Under the pieces are notes generated by a model. That model did no database searches and was not told the DNA's origin. It saw nothing but the letters and a program-made list of their open reading frames with translations. This document shows positions 42,042 through 53,897 of a stretch of DNA of 64,000 nt, one piece after another. Source of the DNA: Nothophaeocryptopus gaeumannii (Eukaryota; Ascomycota; Dothideomycetes; Mycosphaerellales; Mycosphaerellaceae); assembly GCA_031771865.1 (NCBI GenBank), contig JASISA010000025.1, forward strand, positions 992,001 to 1,056,000. Reading direction: 5' to 3'. Made by a program: the position numbers and the translations under genes. Within the stretch, counting starts at the first letter, position 1. Every line of letters begins with the position of its first letter.

Positions 42042-43409
42042 ATGGCGGAGAACGGGGAGCAACAGAGTAGTTTGAAGCAGTTCCTTGCAGCACGAATATC
42101 TCCGCTACGGCCACCTTCACATGCTCGTCTGACGGTGAAACATAGTCCATTGCAACAATCAGAGGCGATCTCTCAACCATCACCGCTCCACCTTTCGTGC
42201 TCGCAGACAAGAGCACAACGGAGTTCCCCAGATACTGGATCGAGCAGCCAGACCTGTTTACCGCGCCTGCCCACGAACACAGTCCGGAGAGGCGAATACT
42301 CGCTGTCCTGAAATGGTTTCTGGCATCTCTGAAGTCTCAACAATATGCTGGCCGCGATCCTAGTCAGGGCGTCAAGAAACCGTTGAATGCCTACCTAGGC
42401 GAGGTGTTCGTTGGCGACTGCGGACCTGAAGACAACGAGACGCACCTCCTTGCCGAGCAAGTGAGCCACCATCCTCCAGTAACTGCTTGCATGCTTTGGT
42501 CGGACAAGCACGGTGTGAGGGCTGAGGGATATACTCGCCAGGTGAGTACAGTAGGGGGTGCTATGTGCGCAGTAGCATTGGCGCTACCAGAATTGGCACA
42601 GGTGGTCGATTACTTACCGAAGGCAGGACATTCGCTTCAATGGCGCCGTGAACATTACTCAGATAGGCCACGCCATACTCCATCTCGACGAGTTTGACGA
42701 GGATTATCTGATTCCCCTTCCCAACGTGCGCGTGCAGGGTATTCTCACCGGATCTCCGTACCCAGAACTGCAAGGATCGCATTCGATCATCAGCTCATCG
42801 GGGTATAGAGCAGATGTGGACTTCTCCGGCAAGCGCCTGCTAGGCATGGCCGGCCAAAAGAACCATTTTGAAGCGGCTATCCACGCCCCGGGTGATGGAG
42901 GCAAGCACGCCCTCTACACGGCAGAAGGTAACTGGAGTGAGGGCTTCGAGATCAAAGATGGCAAGGGTGAAGTGATAGACACCTACAGTGTAGCTAACAC
43001 CAAAGCCACCGAGTTCCGGACTCTGCCTATCGAGCAACAGGTACGCCGAAGCACATGCATTAGGGTGGCCAAGACATGCTGACGTTTCTAGGATCCTTGG
43101 GAATCAAGGCGAGCTTGGCAGGGAGTCATTGAGGCCATTCACGCCGGGAACATGCAAGGCGTGGCAGATGCGAAGAAGAAGCTTGAAGAGGCTCAGCGAG
43201 AGCTTCGAAGGAAACCGGAAACAAGCGAAGAACATTGGAAGAGTCTATTCTTCACGAAGGAAAGCAGCCATCCGACGGCTGAGAAGCTCCTGTCCCAAGT
43301 CGGCGAGGGCCTGGAAGTCGAGTCGACCTGCGGCGTCTGGCGGTTCAATGAGAAGGCTCTACGGTCTCTTCGAAGACCATGGCGAGGGGGTTTGACTCCA
43401 TATGGATGA
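42042..43409 (+). CDS. KES1: Oxysterol-binding protein, KES1/OSH4-like
   Basis: A short (ORD-only) oxysterol-binding protein, which exchanges sterol and PI4P between membranes. The signature EQVSHHPP lies in exon 2, after the lid and core start GDLSTITAPPFVLADKSTTE and KKPLNAYLGEVF. Exons 2-4 are 42163-42541, 42627-43040 and 43092-43409, with GT-AG introns of 85 and 51 nt. Exon 1 starts at the ATG at 42042 (MAENGEQQSSLKQFL). Its end is unclear: frame and homology are restored if it ends at 42109 with an intron 42110-42162 of 53 nt that has a CTGAC branch, but then the donor is GC (GCCACC). This gives about 392 aa, near the usual 400-435. The alternative is a mutated donor or a sequence error. 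Confidence 0.85.
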
Positions 43410-45775
43410 AAGACATGCCGCGAGCCAAGAGCCGTCATTGTGGTTGTGATAGAGCTCGTCGACCGGGATGTAGGAGGTGACAAGGTGGTCGAGCTTGGCT
43501 TGTAGTAGTGGAAGGCCTGGCTAGGTCGCAATGCGCCGCAAGCGAGGCTGATGGAGCCGGGATCCTTGTTTCTTCCATTCACGACTTTGTCGCTTTGCCT
43601 TAGGCTGAAGGGCTCCGGCAGCCATCTGAAACAAGCGCCATTGGAATAGACAATATCTTTGCGACACTCTTCCGACCTTGTAGGTCGCCTCGTATAAGAT
43701 CGCCATTTGGATGATCGGCAGAAGGGGGCGTAGTGTGGTGTGGCTGAAATCTCATCCGGACCCCCCCTTTGAAAGACGCTATGCTACGATTCTTTTCACT
43801 CCACCTTCTCATCGCAGCCATGTCCGTCGCGCCCACATGCCTCGCTGTCGCCCGCCATGTGTCTAGGTCGGAACAGGCCGACCTACCTCCTCCACCATCC
43901 CACTTCACCCAGCTCGGCCGACCTGGAAGCTGTGGGCGCCTCCTACCGTGATACGAGCACATGCGAAGAACTAAGCTCGTCTGCCATATCTGGTGCTAAT
44001 CAGCCTTGTGCGACACACGCTGACAAGGGACCTCTGCTTCTGGACTTCATCGATATCATCAGCAACGGAAGTATTCCCGAGAAAGGACGAAAACACCTTC
44101 CAGTGGGATACGGCAACTTATTTGGACCTGCGCCGCATAGCAAGGGAGAGTATCGGTGCCGGCGGGGAGGTACAGCACTACTCTCCTCAATGCTATTTCT
44201 ATCCTCGCGCCTTGGCATCATTAAATCTGGAATCGAGAGCTATCAGCGTCGCGGAAGAGGCCAAATTCTATCGTCATTGAAAGGGGCCGGCATTGGGGAT
44301 GTATGCTGCAACCTCACCTTCGACTGTCGCGCCTATGAAAATCCATCAACCAAAATCGTCACTTGCAGGTGCGTCGCCCGATGTGCTGTACTGGTTCAGT
44401 ATCGGCGCCAGCCGAACGGTCACCGGCTCGATGTCAAGCACTACGAAAAAGACACGGAAAGGACAGCCTTGATCTTCACATGTTGAGCTTGGTTTTGGAG
44501 ACACTAAGAGGCGCTTCAGTGTCACAAGGCTCATCATTAAGATCAGGGGTACTACCTGCCAAGCCTTCTTGTTTGATGTTGACAAGTCCACCTGCAGACA
44601 ACCACTTGGGACGAGGTTGCACAACTTTGCTCCACCGAGGGGAATTGCAAACCGTGGAGTCCTGGGACGCTTCATCGTGGGCCTCTTTGACGGTGACCCG
44701 GGGATCAAGCTTTGTCTGGAGATGGCTCTGGCTGAAGTTCAGCGTGTGCCACCGCGTGTTCCTGCAGTCATATCAAAGCCATCGAAAAACGACACATCTG
44801 TGTCTCTCATTTCAAGCTGCTAGGAGCCGTCAGGTCTCTCGGGTCCTGTGCGCCACAGTTTCGAATCCGTCGGTACGCGTCCACCGTGCTGGCCTTGAAA
44901 GTGCAGGCAGCACTCGAAATGAACAACCAAACCGATGACGATGTGCTCCGGACATTTTTCGTCTTTCGGCCACACCATTTGCAATTCTGTATCTGATCCG
45001 CCAATGTCCCGTTCGGCATGGGCTTCACGATCTGCTCTGGTCGGTGGGTCTCTTCCGAAGGAACATTGTCACAGACTCACAGACCGTGCCGAATCCATAA
45101 ATCACTGGGATGCGTGCTCAGATACCGCCAGCCGCTTAATCTACTGCACGGCTTCCTGCACCGGAGTGCAGCAACCCGACCCGCTTCTCGACTTCAGCCT
45201 CGAACGTCGCTACCCGCAACGTCCATGTACCTGAAGTGGATTTACCTACTGCCCAAAATAATCTCTCTTCCAGTCGCCCTTACAGTCGCGCCGCTGGTAG
45301 AGGCCTGGGCCAAGTGATACTCGGGTGTCACGAATTCAAAGGCGCAAGGCGCCGACTGTTCTGCAATGGCGAGAGGGCTCCCGTCCTGTAAATTGATAGG
45401 CGATCTGTCATTCTTTCCTTGTGTTATTATACTGCACTCACTTGCCACTGGTCCACTGTTTGCTCTGTCCCTCAGCGTCGCCCCTGATGATTTGACTCTA
45501 TCGTCGTCTTGCCTATCGTTAATGCCGATCTTCTATCATACCTACTCTTCGCCTTGACCTTGTCCTCCCACAGTGGGACATCTGAACGGACCTGAACGAG
45601 GCGATCAAGGCCGAGTTGGGAGGGTTGAGCACGTCGTCGATTGATGATCGTTCGTTCCACGAGGGCCAGTTGCCGACAGTCATTTAGCTAACCTGGAGCC
45701 GCTGCACGCGCCTGCGAAATTCTCCTCGGTCCTTCTTTTGGGTACGACCTCGACGCGTAGACGTTTGCTTCCACA
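43410..45775. other. Long gap upstream of the NRPS-like gene
   Basis: About 2.4 kb with no intact gene. It includes the candidate secreted-protein start annotated separately. From about 44830 to 45775 nothing coding is recognised, and this is the likely promoter side of the NRPS-like gene. Confidence 0.4.
43781..44823 (+). pseudogene. Candidate secreted protein, frame unresolved
   Basis: An ATG near 43781 opens MLRFFSLHLLIAAMSVAPTC, a good signal-peptide pattern with a hydrophobic core and small residues before the likely cut, then ARHVSRSEQADLPPPP. That frame ends at 43951. Coding-like pieces follow in other frames: NTFQWDTATYLDLRRIARES (about 44085-44280), a cysteine-rich GDVCCNLTFDCRAYENPSTK (about 44297-44360) and RFSVTRLIIKIRGTTCQAFL (about 44510-44570). 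I could not connect them with confident splice sites. It may be a multi-exon secreted protein or a decayed one. The family is not recognised. Confidence 0.25.
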
Positions 45776-48700
45776 ATGGCGACGTTTCTCTTTGATCCGA
45801 TGGTTGTCAAGCCTGAGGAGGTCGGACAGTTTCAATCGTTCCTCGTCGACGCAACGAAAGCTCTGTCCGTGAACCGCGTACACCTTCTTACTACTATTCC
45901 TCGCTCCCCAACGCCATCATACGGTCCATTAGCAACACTCTCGGCATTGCTCGATACAATCCAAGGACCATGGCCTGTCCTCCAGCTCCAGAGGACATAC
46001 ACCGAGTTATGGAAACTCCTTCCGGAGGAAGCCAAAGCCGGCCGAGCTCCAGCAGCGGCCCAAAAAATGATCGCTTGCGTATTACAACAATGCAAGTCTG
46101 CTTACACGTCGCTCGTTGACCTTTATCATCCTACATCGAACACCATCGCATTAATCGATCCGGAGTCTGGACGATCCATCTCCCACAGTGACCTGGCAGC
46201 AAGCATCAGCAATTTCAAGCTCCCAATACAACATACACCGGGCCAATCGAAGCCTGTCATAGCAATCTCATTGCCTAATGGACCGCTTCTGGCCATGACA
46301 GTGCTGGCCACTGCCACATATTACACAGCAGCACCCGTTGCGCACGGCAGTGGCGTAGGAGCTGAACAATTCAAGTCCGATGTCCTCCAATCGAAGAGCA
46401 ATGCGGTGCTTGCTTCAGCTGCAGATGTTCAGAGGCTTGGTCTCCGAGAGTCTTGGCTAGCAGAAGCAGGTATCCGAGTGCTGCTGGCCGATTTGACCGA
46501 GGACATGCAACTATCCGTTGCGGATGTTGACGGGCGCGTTGTGAGAGCACAATCCAATGCCATAGCGCCCCAACGGAACAGCGGAGACGATACTGGAATA
46601 ATGCTCTTTACGAGCGGAACTTCTGGATCGAAGAAGCTTGTTCCGCTAAGCATTCATTCCATGGTGTGTGGAGTCGCCATGGTGGAGCAGTCGTGGGGAC
46701 TGGATCCATCCATGCGGTGCTTGTAAGTTGCATGAACCAATGTGGTCTGACTTGGCCTTCAGTGACTGACATTCTTCGTTTAGGAACCAAATGCCTCTCC
46801 ACCACGTGGGTGGACTAATCCGCAACCTCTTTGCTCCTGTCTTTTCCGGCGGCTCGGTGATCTGCTGCAGTGCCTTTGATGCAAACCTGTTTTGGGATTG
46901 CGTTGAGGACTATTCGCCCACATGGTACTATGCCTCGCCTAGTATGCACCAGATCATCCTTGAGGCTGGAGCAGAGCGACCTGAGAGCGTTGCTGAGAGC
47001 CAAATTCGACTCATCTGCAATGCAGCCGGTGGTCTCCTTCCCAGTGTGGCAGGTCAACTAAGAGACACCTTCTCTACTCGGACTGTCCAGTGTACTGTCC
47101 TGCCAAGCTATGGTATGACAGAATGCATGCCAATCGCCACGCCTCCTTTGGACTACAAGCTTGATCGGACGGGAACGTCTGGCATCAGCGTCGGCCCTGA
47201 GATCTGCATCCTTAATGGCCGTGATCAACCAGAGGTACTAGGTGAAGTCGGCCGTATCTGTGTTCGCGGTGCACCTGCGTTCGGCGGATACCTCAAGTCT
47301 AACAACGTTGTCGACAAGTCCTGCTTCAACCACAACGGCTGGTTCGACACTGGTGATATGGGCTACCTTGATCGTGACGGCTACCTGTATATTACCGGCC
47401 GTTCCAAGGAAGTCATCAACAGGGGTGGCGAGCTCATCAGTCCATTCGAAGTCGAGGAGGCCATCGTCGCTGCGGCAAATAAGCCTGGATCACCGATCTA
47501 TGGTCGTGTCAACAAGGCTCTGGCATTCTCTGTTACCCACGATGTTCTTCAAGAAGTCGTCGGTCTGGCTGTTGCAGTGCCGGAGGGTGCGCCTCGTCCT
47601 TGTCTGAAGACTATCCAGGAGGCAGTCAAGTCGGAGCTGTCTTCGGTCAAGCTACCAGTCGTCATTGTGTATATGGAAGGCGGCGTGCCGACCAACAACA
47701 ATAAAGTCCTTCGAATCAAGCTCGCCGCCCGTCTTGGGCTGCCTGAGGTATCTGATAGCACACCTGCCTCCGGCAGAGTCTTCGAAGCCATCAATCCACC
47801 ACCGAACACACCGCTCAGCACTCCGATCAACTGCGATGCTCTTGTTGTCTGCTTCGCAAGCCTCAGAGCTGCGCTCGAGTCTGAGGTGCCAAGTGGCTTT
47901 GACTTCCATGTCAAGGGCACCGATCTCTATCCAGAGCTTATCTTGGCACCCAAGATAGGTGAGCAAGAAGTCAGTGAAGTCAACAAGCGATCGCTTGTCG
48001 ACAGCATCTCCTCACGGGTCCACGGCTATAGCATCCCGAGCAAGGTGCACCAGCTCAACGAGCCTTTCCCGCAAAGGTCTTGCGGCGATGTTGACGAGGA
48101 TGTCTTGGGCCAGAACCTGAGCAGGCCTAATCCGACTGTCCAGATCTCCGCACCGACTTCAAAGGAAGGCGAGACTACCGAGACGACTGTCAGCCGCGTT
48201 TTCGCTCAAGTACTCAACTTGCCTATAGATGAAGTCTACACATCATCAGACTTCTTCGAGCTTGGCGGAGACAGCATGGGAGCCGGTCGTCTGCTCAACG
48301 CCCTCCGAAAAGAATACCCTCTTCGTCTGCCGATCAACGTCCTCTTCACCAACTCCAAAGTCTTCCAGCTCGCCGCAGCCATCGACGAGAAGATGCCCAG
48401 GACCGCTGCCAAGGAAGAGAACGTCGCCTACAAGGAGCCTGACATGCTGCCTGGCTGCGAGAAGACCTGCAGCTCCACGAATCCTCTGCTCATGCTGATC
48501 CAGCTTATACCCATCGGAATATTCTATCCAATGAAGCGTGCCTTGACCTGGACCATCTTCCTATACATGCTTACAGAGACGCAGGACTGGCTCACGAAAA
48601 ACAGCGTCCCCGGCCGTCTCGTCGATCTTGTCGTCTCCATCACCGTAGGCGGAATGGTCACCCGCATCGTTGCTCCCTGTCTCGCCATCCTCTTCAAATG

Positions 48701-51105
48701 GCTCGCTGCTGGCTCTTACAAGGAGGGTCTATACCCAATGTGGGGTTCATACCATACCCGCTGGTGGCTTGCTCAAAAGACAACCGCCGTGTGCGGTATG
48801 GGTGTATTCTCTCTCTTCAACTGGACTCGCATACTTTATCATCGTCTTCTGGGTGCCAAGATTGGCAAGAATGTTACTATCCAGAAGGGTGTGACGTTTG
48901 GCGAATGGGATCTCCTCACTATTGAAGACAATGTCGTTCTCGAGCGAAGCATCGTTCGTCCCTTCGCCGTCGAGCGAAACACTTCCATGTATCTGGGTCG
49001 TATCCACATCGGCGCCAACGCATCTATCGGTCTCTCCGCCATCGTCGCAGCCGGAACGTCAGTACCTGCGAATGCTTGCATCGGTCCCAACTCGTCCAGC
49101 TGGGAAATCTCCGACGCAGACGAGGCAAATCGCGATCTTGCTTCCAACAAGATCCCCGGCGCCCACTGGGCCCTCGAACTTTTCGTTGGCAAACCTCTCG
49201 AAGCAATCGTCCGCTTTATGGGCGCCATCCCCTGGCTCGCCTGCCTAGTCCCCCTCGTCATTCACGAACCCATCGGGACAGCCGACATGCTTTCATCCGT
49301 CATCAAATGGTTCGCCTCTCCCAGTCGTGTCGCTTGGCACTATGTCGCATTAGCCGCTAATGTCGCCATCGGACCTGCTTTCTTCTTCGTCGCGGTCTTG
49401 GCTATAAAGAAGTTCTTCGATCTCTGCTGTGGCAAAGTTGGATCTTCGAGTGTGGATGGGCGAAGCCAGACGACCAAGTTCCGAATGCAATGGTTAAGGA
49501 CTATCATGCCGGCGCCACAATTTAATAAGCTTACGGAGTTGTTTGGGACGCACTACAACGCCACTTCTCTCTTCGCCAGAATGATGGGGTCCAAAATCGG
49601 CAATCGCGTCTACTGGCCTGGTACAGGTCCTTCGATTCAGGACTTCGACTTGTTGGAGATTGGCGATGATGTCGTCTTTGGATCTCGTTCGCATTTGGTC
49701 ACATCTGACGGCATTGGAAGCGACTACGTCAAGATCAGATCCGGCGCCATGATCGCAGACCGAGTCGTTGTCCTCCCATGCGTGGAGGTCGGTGAAAAGG
49801 CAGTCATGGGCAGCGGTGCTCTCACGAAGAGAGACACACGCTACGCACCAGAGACAACATGGGTCGGCGCTAAAGGCGGTGAAGCCGTCTGTCTGTCGGC
49901 AGACACTTCAACCCAGAACAATTCCCCCGACCAAACTCCCTTTGACGAGAAATCCCGCAACCCTTTCGCAAGCGGCTTCAACTCCACTTCCACCACCCTT
50001 GTCCGCACCCAGCTCAACTCAGAGAGCTCCAGTCTCAGCGACATCGAGAAGTCCAAGGCAGATTTCCAGTCCCATTATGGATACATCGACAAGTCCAAAT
50101 CCGGTGCTTCTACGCGTGTCGTCTCGCGGAATGACACCGAGTCGACGAACCAGGACGACAACAACAACGACGCCTCTTCCTCGCCATTCGGTCGGGCCTT
50201 CTATGAAGGTAAAGCAACCTATCGCGTCTGGTCGCAGTTTGAAATCTTCATCTATTCGACTTTTATCGCCGTTGCCAACGATGTTTTCTGGAATATCCCT
50301 TCCGTCTCTGCTGTTCAGATTGTAGCGAGGCTGTTCAAATCCGGTAACATCGTGGCGACTTTCCTCCTCGTGAAGGGACATTGGTGGCGTCCGCTGGCTG
50401 TGTATGCTTTCTTCACGGCTCTCATTGTCGCCATAATGGCGCTTCAGGCTATCACTGTGATCTTGGTTATGGTTATCGCGAAGTGGGCCATTGTGGGTAG
50501 GAGGAAGCCGGGAAATTATGATTGGGATAAGTGAGTTCTCCTCTTCTTCACCTCTCATCCCGACCATCACCATACTGACTCCGCTTTCCTGTAGGTCTTC
50601 GTACTGCCAACGCTGGCAACTCTGGCTGAAACTGGAAACTTTCCGCCGGCACTGCTACGGCGGCCATGGAATCCTCGGTCTCTTAACCGGTACAGCCTGG
50701 CTTTCCTGGTACTTCCGCTCCCTCGGCGCCAACATCGGCAAAGACTGCGCACTCTTCGCCGGCGGCTTGCCTTCGCTCATGTTCACCGAACCCGACCTCC
50801 TCACTCTAGGCGATCGAGTAGCCGTCGACGACGCCTCCCTCGTCGGACATATCAACACCCGTGGAAAGTTCGATCTCAACCCTCTCTTCGTGGGTGCGAG
50901 GTCCGTCCTGCGTAGCGGTTCCAGGCTGTTGTCAGGGGCCAAGATGGAAGAGGATACCTGTCTATTGGAGCACACGCTCATCATGGCGGGTGATGTCGTC
51001 GATGCTGGAAGTACATCTCAAGGCTGGCCGGCTGAGGAGTTCTCTGGGAATAGAGTTTCCAGTATGGAGACGGCGAGATACTGGAGAGTTAAGAGCCAGG
51101 CTTAG
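45776..51105 (+). CDS. NRPS-like synthetase of the poly-lysine synthetase (Pls) type
   Basis: Exons 45776-46722, 46784-50530 and 50595-51105 (introns 61 and 64 nt) give 1,734 aa. An adenylation domain fills about residues 110-590: A3 LFTSGTSGSKK near 276, A5 YGMTECMP, A7 DTGDMGYL, A8 ITGRSKEVINRGGE, and a late Lys in NNNKVLRIK. A carrier domain follows with FFELGGDSMG, Ser near 812. Then three units occur, each two membrane helices and a hexapeptide-repeat (left-handed beta-helix) domain: helices at about 882-958 with helix domain 1005-1091, at 1127-1195 with 1247-1338, and at 1468-1553 with 1605-1715. A disordered linker of about 110 residues precedes the third pair. No condensation or thioesterase domain is seen. 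Streptomyces Pls, which makes epsilon-poly-L-lysine, has A, T, six helices and three tandem soluble domains. Product here is inferred, not shown. Confidence 0.85.
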
Positions 51106-52515
51106 GCCTGAAAGATTTCGACAGATGAGCTGCGCTGAAAACGTACTGACCTTTTTTTTTCGATTCTTTGACGGCGTTTCAGCGCGCGCATCCTTTGGGG
51201 CATTCTTGTTTGGGTTGAGGCGTTTCGATCGGCGTTGATGGGCAGAGATACCCAGGACCCAGAGCAGCTCATTTTGCTGGGGACCAACACAGACACAGTC
51301 GTTACCGCAAGTATGCTATAATGTGTATTTAGCTTCTTGATCGAGTATTTCTTCCTGTCGTCCTGTTTGATGCTCTGCGTAGGACACAGGCCTCGGATGT
51401 CGTTGTTATTATAGAGATAGAGTTAGATAGTTCCTTCGCTGAGTCGTTTGGAATATTCGGCGCCGTGTGTTGGCATTATTTGAGTTCTCGATGCTCCATG
51501 TTCATGCCCCCAGTCGTGAAGCCCGTCCGTTGGTCCGTTGATTGCTCGTCCTCTGAGAACAGTAGAGGTGAAAAACAGGGTAATTTTCAGCACACAAGCT
51601 TCGTGGCAAACGGGTATGTGTTAAACTTCACATGCGGAGGTGATGGGCAATGCTCTTCTTGATGCACGCAACAGTCTCCGCTGCATCTGCGTCAGCGATT
51701 GCGCGGACAAAAGCCCAAACGAGCACGGCTGTGCAAACGAACACGGCTGTGTGGATGAACCGATGTCAAGCCGTCGTAAAGACACACGACATCCAGTGCA
51801 GGGCCACACTTCGAGCACACTTACATTTGGCCTCTGGTCGATAGCCAATGGGACAATCGCCGTTGCTGGCGTCTGCGGTTCTTGCGATGCCTATCCGTGT
51901 AAGAAGAGCTACAAGCAGAAATCCATCGCGGCGCAATAGAGGTGGCTGCAATCTCAAACCAGCAAATGATGGTATATTCGACGGGCAGTCAAAAATCTTC
52001 TCGGATTGTGACTCAGTCGAGATAGTTGTCGGAACCTTAGCCAGTCGCTCGTTGTTGTTCCTGTGGTGCTTTCGCCGGTAGGGTCGGCAATGCGTAAGGA
52101 GAATCTGTCGTGGTGGCGCTGCAAACGCGTTACAAGTCGTTCACCGACCAATGGTGGCCTTTCCAATAGGAAGACTAGAGAGACTCTGGTGCGTGGCAAT
52201 CTCAGCAATGTGAAGAGCCTGTGTTTGCAGGAAAAATATCTCCAAACACCGCAGGTGGTTAGAGTGCATCCCATTAACTACCCTGTTAGTGTTCAAAAGC
52301 TTGCGAAGAGTGAAAGTGCCTGCTCGTCAATCGTGCATTCATACCCTTCTTTCTACTGTATCATCATCAGCTCACTCACTCATACTCAAAACTCAGAGCT
52401 GGGTATTAGGCTCCATCCAACTCCGGTGCCTTCTCAATTCGATCGAACGCCTGATTCTTCCCTGTCGTATTTCCGCGCTATGCTGCAATTTGATGACAAA
52501 GAGTAAGAAGCCTAT
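51106..52515. other. Convergent intergenic region
   Basis: 1.4 kb between the NRPS-like gene and GET3, which end toward each other. No gene is supported. A short tandem pair aaacga(g/a)cacggctgtg is at about 51717-51751. Confidence 0.5.
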
Positions 52516-53578
52516 TTAGGCTGGCGCTTGGTAAGGCTTCACGAGCATCTCGGAGAATCTATAATACTGTTAGCATCATCCGTGTCTTCACAGGCTTGAG
52601 CGCAACATACTTTGATATACTCTCCACCCCTCTGACCTCATTCACGAGTAGCGGCATCTTGACGACATGGAAGTCCTCCCCATAAAGATCATCAATCTGC
52701 TCCAGATATTTCTTCTGCATCTTCCTCCTGGAGTTGCACTGCTCGCAGGGATTATCCTTCTTTGGGAACAGTAGCTGATTGACCACCATAGCATGCGTAT
52801 CAATCTCATAGGTTCCCAACTCCTGAATCATGCGCTCCGTCTCATATAGCGACAAGAACTCCGGAATTAAGACCGGCACGAAGGTGGTGAGGTCCGGGTT
52901 CTTGAACTGCTTGTTGACCTCGCCAATTGTATCCTGCAACTCATTCATCTTCTTCAGCACATCGTCGAAGCTCTGTCCATTCGGTAGACCGCCTCTCGCG
53001 CCGATCAAGTTGTTGATCATTGGTCCGAATTGCTGCGACAGCTGGCTGAGCTTTCCGAGCGCTTTCTCCATCACAGTCGGGAACTGCAAGAATCGAAGCG
53101 TGTGTCCTGTAGGCGCGGTGTCGAAAATGATCAAATCGTACTCCATTCCCTTCACCTGCTTCAACACCTCTGCAAAAGACATGGCCTCATCCACACCGGG
53201 AATGCTGAAGGCCATATCCTGGAACATATTCCCCACACCTCCAAGTCCTGACATAGCATCCTGCGCATCTTCTCCTCCAGCAGCAATGAGGTCTGAGATA
53301 CTGCCATTCGGGTCGATCTCCATAGCCGCAAGGTTGTCGATTCCAGGTACAGGTCTAGCATCTTTGCCGAATTTCACGCCGAAGGCATCTGAGAGGTTGT
53401 GGGCGGGATCGGTGGAGATGAGGAGGACAGATTTGCGGGCTTTGGCCATTTGGACTGCCAAAGAGCAGGAGGTTGTGGTCTTCCCCACACCTCCTTTGCC
53501 GCCGACGAAGATCCATTTTAGAGAGTGTTGGTCGATGATGGGCTTGAGAGAAGGCTCCATTTCACTCTCGTCGGCCAT
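52516..53578 (-). CDS. GET3: GET3 ATPase, tail-anchored protein targeting
   Basis: A 336 aa ArsA/GET3-family ATPase. Exons are 53578-52611 and 52558-52516; the 52-nt intron (GTATGT donor, GCTAAC branch) leaves a last exon of 14 codons that restores KFSEMLVKPY, the conserved C-terminus. Motifs: deviant P-loop GGKGGVGKTT at residues 26-35, switch I STDPAHNLSDAF, switch II FDTAPTGHTLR and a zinc-binding CxxC in NPCEQCNSRR, which forms the homodimer. Get3 takes tail-anchored membrane proteins from a pre-targeting complex and hands them to the Get1/Get2 receptor at the ER. All expected residues are present. Confidence 0.96.
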
Positions 53579-53897
53579 GATGGGCAGTGGTATAGGGTGT
53601 CGGCGGTGAGCTAGACGGTAGTGTTAGTGTAGGCGGCGGTAGAGGACTGGAGTGGCAGTGTGTTGTAGTTGACAGGTGGTTGGTGTTTGTTCAAAGTTGT
53701 CTTTTGCTTGTGACCAGGCTCGAATGACCCGCCTTGGCCGCGGGGCAGCAGCAGCTTCCTTGTTTCACCTCGAATCCTTGCAGAAACGCTCGGGCGTCAT
53801 CGTGCAGCCAATCCTGACGCGTGAAAGACCGAACTCAAACCATCACTTGCATCACCACCACAACCACCTGCACATTCCCTTGCACATCTTCAAGAGC
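53579..53897. promoter_or_regulatory. Bidirectional promoter region
   Basis: 319 bp between the starts of GET3 (minus) and the NDUFA12-family gene (plus). It must contain both promoters. It includes ggcggcggt and cggcggtg near the GET3 side, but no site I can name with confidence. Confidence 0.5.

Noticed and set aside
43857..44486. 209-codon plus-strand frame
   Set aside because: It cuts across the signal-peptide frame and has no domain; parts may be exonic, but the whole is unlikely to be one protein.
40077..53578. A biosynthetic cluster around the Pls-like gene
   Set aside because: The neighbours are a nitrilase, an oxysterol-binding protein and GET3, which are general cell functions; no tailoring enzyme, transporter or regulator is adjacent.
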